A DNA stretch of 39,335 nt from an uncultured Clostridia bacterium (GTDB taxonomy: Bacteria > Bacillota > Clostridia > Christensenellales > CAG-917): the NCBI GenBank assembly GCA_947628855.1, contig CANRBM010000009.1:1-39335 (forward strand). Reading direction: 5' to 3'. This document shows, in pieces, positions 34,970 to 39,335 of the stretch (its first letter is position 1; every line of letters starts with the position of its first letter). The translations under genes and the position numbers were made by a program. Under the pieces are notes generated by a model. It was not told where the DNA came from. It made no database searches and saw nothing but the letters and a program-made list of their open reading frames with translations.

Positions 34970-37075
34970 TTATTTTATTATGCCGCGGCGGTTGGTTTGA
35001 AGCTCTTTGCGGAAAGCTAGCAGTTGATTTTTGAGTTTTAGCGCGACGTCTGTATATTGCTTTGACACATTGTAGCCCTCGATCGGGTCGAGGTCGAGAT
35101 TGAACAGATAGTTGTTGTAATATTGGTCTATGAACGCGCTGTTCTCGTTGATGACGTGTTGATAATACTTGAAGTCGTACGGCGTACCGTTTATGTCCGC
35201 GGGCATCTGCAGGCTCTGCACCGTGCCTTTCTTGATGTAGTAGAGCGCGCGGTAGTTGCCATCGCCGTCCGTTATCTTGGCGCTCGCGGGACGTTCGCCA
35301 GTCAAAGCGGGGAGCATGCTCACGCCGTCTATCACTCTGTCCGTCGGGAGCGGTATGCCCATGAGTTCGAGCAGGGTGGGGAAGATGTCGATGTTCATAT
35401 AGCTTGATGTGACGCGGTAGCCGCTCACGTCCTCGCCCTTCGTATTTGTCCAACTTACGGGGTCGTCCGTCTCAAACGCCTTGCCATAGTTTGCCGCCAC
35501 ATTCTTGCCTACTTTCATGAGCATAGGCACCTTGTGTCCGCCCTCGAAAGTCGTGTTCTTGCGACCCTTGAGCGCGCCTGTCGCGCCCTCCTTGCCGGGA
35601 CCGTTGTCCGACGTGAATATGATGATGGAGTCGTCCGCGACTTCGGACAATATATCGAGCGTCGTGCCGAGATAGGCGTCAAACTCCTCTATGCAGTTGA
35701 TGTATGTATCGTCCGTGGTGTCGCCCTGCTTGGCGTTGTTAAGGTCGCTTTGTGTGGTGTTGTAGCTAGAGTAGAGAGGTGCATGCGGCCACGGAGTGCA
35801 GTAGTAGGAGAAGAAGGGAGTGCCATTATCTTTGTAATTCTTTATCTGTTGCTCAAGATAGGGGTTCATTTTTTTGGTGACGCGCTGCGTTGTGATGGAT
35901 TGGTCCTTCATCTCGGCATGCGAGAACTCCTCTTTATACTCCCCGTTTTTCTCCTCGACGAAGTTGTAGGGGATCATATCGTTGACATAGTGGCTGCCGT
36001 AGAAATAGTCGAACCCTTGATTTGTGGGCAGATATTCGCCGTAGTCGCCGAGGTTCCACTTGCCGAACAGCGCCGTGTCGTAGCCGACGTTCTTGAGCAC
36101 TTCCGCAATGGTTATCTCGTCGCCCAAAATGCCGTCAACGTTGTTGAGGAATTGGAAGGGGTTGAAATAGCGCGTGTTGCCAAAGGGCGAGAGTGATACG
36201 TTGGATGGAAAAACAACGTTGTCAAGATATCCGCGCGAGCAATATCTGCCCGTGAGTATGCCAAAACGCGAGGGAGAGCAGACGGGAGAGGAAGCGTAGA
36301 AGTTGTCAAAGAAAATGCCGTCCTCCGCTATGCTGTCGATGTTGGGCGTCTTTATTGTCGGCTCCTTGCCCGAGTTGAGCAGTTGAGCGTCTTTGAGATA
36401 GCTGAACATGGAGATGTCCGCATAGCCCATATCATCCATGAGCACAAAGAAGATGTTGGGACGCTTTACGCCGTCTTTGTGCGCTTTGAGCGATTCGAGA
36501 TATTCGTCGTGTCCCGCTTTCAGCGACTCGACGGTAGGCTTTGCCTTGAAGCTGCATGCGAGGAAGTAAAACACCGTGACGCCTATCATAAGCACGGCGC
36601 ATATCGAGGCGATAAGCCCCTGTTTTGTGAGCTTTTTGAGCTTGGGCATAAGCAGCACGAGAATGGCTAGCGCGATAGGGATGAGCGTGAAAAGTATGGT
36701 ATAGCCAAATCTTTCCGCATTTGTGCCCGCGCCCCATATGAAGAAATAGAGCAATAGGGACAGATCGGACATTATGAAGCTTGCGATCGTCCATATGCTC
36801 GCGTATCCCCTCACCGCTTGAAGCAGGAGGAAGAGCGCGAACGCCATCGAGAACACAATAGCGCATACGGACAGGAAGTTGAATCCCGTCCCGAGCAGAG
36901 TCGCCGCAAACGCCGCCTCGATGCAAAACAGCACAAAAGGCAGGGACTTCAGCTTGTTCTCAAATGTGAACTTGTCGTATTTGCGTGCAAATAGCCGCTT
37001 TTTTTGTTTTGTTTCCGCGGTAGCGTCTGAGGACGGAGTCTCGGAAACGATTGCTTGATCGTTGAAATCTTCCAT
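34970..37075 (-). CDS. Membrane-embedded Cys-type S1 sulfatase
   Basis: Several N-terminal TM helices; MDDMGYADISMFSY, SSPVCSPSRFGILTGRY (CxPxR formylglycine motif), FGKWNLG. Confidence 0.92.
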   Translation of the reverse strand: MEDFNDQAIVSETPSSDATAETKQKKRLFARKYDKFTFENKLKSLPFVLFCIEAAFAATLLGTGFNFLSVCAIVFSMAFALFLLLQAVRGYASIWTIASFIMSDLSLLLYFFIWGAGTNAERFGYTILFTLIPIALAILVLLMPKLKKLTKQGLIASICAVLMIGVTVFYFLACSFKAKPTVESLKAGHDEYLESLKAHKDGVKRPNIFFVLMDDMGYADISMFSYLKDAQLLNSGKEPTIKTPNIDSIAEDGIFFDNFYASSPVCSPSRFGILTGRYCSRGYLDNVVFPSNVSLSPFGNTRYFNPFQFLNNVDGILGDEITIAEVLKNVGYDTALFGKWNLGDYGEYLPTNQGFDYFYGSHYVNDMIPYNFVEEKNGEYKEEFSHAEMKDQSITTQRVTKKMNPYLEQQIKNYKDNGTPFFSYYCTPWPHAPLYSSYNTTQSDLNNAKQGDTTDDTYINCIEEFDAYLGTTLDILSEVADDSIIIFTSDNGPGKEGATGALKGRKNTTFEGGHKVPMLMKVGKNVAANYGKAFETDDPVSWTNTKGEDVSGYRVTSSYMNIDIFPTLLELMGIPLPTDRVIDGVSMLPALTGERPASAKITDGDGNYRALYYIKKGTVQSLQMPADINGTPYDFKYYQHVINENSAFIDQYYNNYLFNLDLDPIEGYNVSKQYTDVALKLKNQLLAFRKELQTNRRGIIK

Positions 37076-37307
37076 TGAGTCACCCTTATTAAAGAAATTT
37101 TAATAAGATAAATATACAATATATTTCCCTACTTTGCAATACCCAAAAATTTATGCTATGATATGTAGACGGGCAAGGGTAGCACGATAGTTGACGTTTT
37201 TCTTAAGCGTTTGCAGAATACAGCACCGAAAATTCGTCTCGATATTGAAATCTTTTTTGCGGCAATGTATAATCATCATATGGTCATCTGTTGACTTGGA
37301 GAAAATT

Positions 37308-38762
37308 ATGGCAAAGTCTAAAAAATCCAAGATACTTTTTGCGCTCCTTGTGGCGAGCATGCTTGTCTCGTTCATTTTGTTTGTGGCGTGCGACAGTTTC
37401 GGGGACGCGACCGAGCATGAAAAGCAGCCACAGCTTGACAAGTACGAGCCGTCGTATGACTTCCTCATTGCGGACGACTATCGCGATCTTGCGAGCGAGG
37501 TGTTTTTGAATACGGAGGAATATCCCGAGCTTGAAAGGCAGGGGCTTAGGCTGGTCACTGGGTATGGTAGCGCTGATTACGCCATAGCAAACGAGGGCAG
37601 GGCGGACGATGTTGAAGTCATAAGGCAAAATTTCGATCCGAGCAAGGGTATACTTGTCATGATCCACGGACTTCAAATGAATTCGGGACGCAAGCGAAAT
37701 ACGAAAATGCTGAGCGAAAGCCGCCTTGGCGAGTTGGAGAGGTTCGGAGCCGAGACGGATATTGATTATTTCAGATCCGATGAGAACAGTCTGCAAAAGT
37801 ATGACCTTACAAAGTATTGGTTTGACAACGGCTACAACGTGTTTTATTTCCACTGGGAGATGTTTGCGGACAACTATGAGGGCGGAGGACTTGCGGATAC
37901 GGTAAACTCGCCCGCTGCAGTGCAGGAGCGTATCTGGTCGCGAGATACAGGCGTTCAAGCCGTATATATGAGAAATGGAAAAACATATATGACCGAGCGA
38001 AATAAAGCCGTCAACGGCAGCGTGGCGGAATTGCTGGCGGCGGAATATATGCGTATGGCGGCGGCGGTGAAAGATGTCTATCCGACCTATGGCGCAGTGA
38101 AGCGGGACGTGCGCTTCGCGGGTCATTCTATGGGCGGAGTACTCACAGTTGCGTCCTGTGCGCTTTTGAACTTACTTCAAGAGGATGGTCAGCTCGACGT
38201 CGGTTTTGCACCATCCAGACTCGCGCTTATGGACAGTTATTTGGGCATAAGCGTCAAGTCTGACCTCACGGTCTCGTGGTCGGGCAAAAAGTATGCCGCG
38301 CCCAAGGATATTCTGAGCAGTTGCAATTATATCCCCGCACTAGACTTGCTTATAAACAAGTTCGGAGCGGCGGCGGAATTTGTGTGTAACGAGGAGTTTA
38401 TAGTTCCGTTTTTGATGTCCGCAAAATACAACGAGTCCATTCGCGGATTCGAGGACACAAACGCTCCTTATGCAAACAAGATATTGGAGCTTTGTCCCAT
38501 TGTCGTTGTGCGCCCGTATTTTTGCGGAGTGAGTTTGCCTGTTTCTGCATTTGGACACAACGCCGTAGGAGAGTGGTATCTCAGTACTATTCTTTATTCC
38601 GCCCCTAAAGCGGACGGACGCATAGTGCCTACCGCGCGCATGGCAAACGAGGATGTCCGTGCGGCGAGAGGCAATTTGTTTGTTATGAGCAACGAGCGCA
38701 CGGCAAATTGCGAGACGGTGCGCTGTGACGACGACGTGTTTTTCCTCAACGTTGCGGACTGA
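37308..38762 (+). CDS. Lipoprotein with alpha/beta-hydrolase (lipase/esterase-like) domain
   Basis: Start refined to MAKSKKSK (TTGGAGAAAA RBS). Lipobox ILFVACD; MIHGLQMNSG (oxyanion region), GHSMGG nucleophile elbow. Confidence 0.8.
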   Translation: MAKSKKSKILFALLVASMLVSFILFVACDSFGDATEHEKQPQLDKYEPSYDFLIADDYRDLASEVFLNTEEYPELERQGLRLVTGYGSADYAIANEGRADDVEVIRQNFDPSKGILVMIHGLQMNSGRKRNTKMLSESRLGELERFGAETDIDYFRSDENSLQKYDLTKYWFDNGYNVFYFHWEMFADNYEGGGLADTVNSPAAVQERIWSRDTGVQAVYMRNGKTYMTERNKAVNGSVAELLAAEYMRMAAAVKDVYPTYGAVKRDVRFAGHSMGGVLTVASCALLNLLQEDGQLDVGFAPSRLALMDSYLGISVKSDLTVSWSGKKYAAPKDILSSCNYIPALDLLINKFGAAAEFVCNEEFIVPFLMSAKYNESIRGFEDTNAPYANKILELCPIVVVRPYFCGVSLPVSAFGHNAVGEWYLSTILYSAPKADGRIVPTARMANEDVRAARGNLFVMSNERTANCETVRCDDDVFFLNVAD

Positions 38763-38932
38763 ATTATATTCGCCTTACGCGACAGGGGATCGGAAGATCT
38801 TCTCTGCAAATTTGCATATGGGGGTCGGTTTTTTGCAAATTCAAAGCCGTATCAAGTTGACTATATATTACGATTTGAAAGTTTTTATTTTTACGCGTTT
38901 CGAGTTTGGCACAAACATTTTAAAACGGTACA

Positions 38933-38960
38933 GATATGGCGCCCGAGGGGGCGCCATATC
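38933..38960. other. 12-bp perfect hairpin GATATGGCGCCC-GAGG-GGGCGCCATATC
   Basis: Perfect inverted repeat, no T-tract on either strand. Confidence 0.7.
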
Positions 38961-39179
38961 CGGGGATAAAAGGGGAAAAGATGGAAAACACGCGAATTAA
39001 GTTTATGTGCCGTCGCTTATTGATTTTTCAAAAACGGCAGTTGTAGCATACAAAACCATATAGTAAACGTCGAGTTTTGCCGTTTATTGCGTTATTGTAT
39101 GTATGTTTAACAGCGGTTCACAAGTTAAGTGCCCCGCAGAACGGTTCGGTGCGTCAAGCCCGTGTTGGAGCAGGGCATA

Positions 39180-39335
39180 TCAGGCGGATTCAAGCAAGAG
39201 TTTGTCCGCGATTAGGGCAATAAATTCGCCGTTGGTGGGTTTCTCGTTTGGCGAGTATATCTTTATGCCGAATATGTTGTTTATATTTTCTATCTTGCCT
39301 CTGTTCCAGGCTACTTCAATGGCGTGGCGTATTGC
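39180..39335 (-). CDS. spo0A: Sporulation response regulator Spo0A, C-terminal fragment (5' end beyond window)
   Basis: Minus-strand translation [51 protein letters not shown], matching the conserved Spo0A DNA-binding C-terminus. Confidence 0.93.
   Translation of the reverse strand, partial: AIRHAIEVAWNRGKIENINNIFGIKIYSPNEKPTNGEFIALIADKLLLESA

Noticed and set aside
38725-39000. 91-aa ORF after the hydrolase lipoprotein
   Set aside because: Overlaps the hydrolase 3' end, crosses the hairpin, no RBS or recognised motif

Overview
The window appears to be a chromosomal segment from a Firmicutes-type bacterium. Supporting signs are an rplU-prp-rpmA cluster with a Prp-type L27 N-terminus, AbrB/ABC-2 genes, and the C-terminal end of Spo0A at the right edge. 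Positions ~1-19,750 hold a LacI-regulated fructan (levan/inulin-type) utilisation locus. A divergent LacI regulator faces an operon with a modular repeat lipoprotein, a membrane-anchored GH32 with a CBM66-like region, two ABC sugar permeases, a solute-binding protein, a DUF624/YesL-like membrane protein, an Ig/CBM-like lipoprotein, a second GH32 without signal peptide, a divergent GH32-like lipoprotein, a PfkB fructokinase and an MsmK/UgpC-type ATPase. Next come tRNA-Ala(CGC) and tRNA-Leu(CAG) on the minus strand. A 23-bp copy of the tRNA-Ala 3' end lies 186 bp away, which looks like an integration scar. After that: an AbrB + ABC-2 exporter unit; a GPH/MelB-type MFS transporter fused to a very acidic linker and a C-terminal domain; tRNA-Pro(GGG); a palindromic repeat island; rplU-prp-rpmA; an OGG-type glycosylase; a NYN-like protein; thyA-folA; a GH2 enzyme; a YfcE-like phosphodiesterase; a polytopic Cys-type sulfatase paired with an anaerobic sulfatase maturase; an alpha/beta-hydrolase lipoprotein; and partial spo0A. 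The most interesting items are the repeat lipoprotein (possible new carbohydrate-binding module), the operator layout between the divergent promoters, the lipobox-less solute-binding protein, the MFS-acidic-domain fusion, and the small tRNA-flanked insert. All family calls come from reading motifs; no database search was run.
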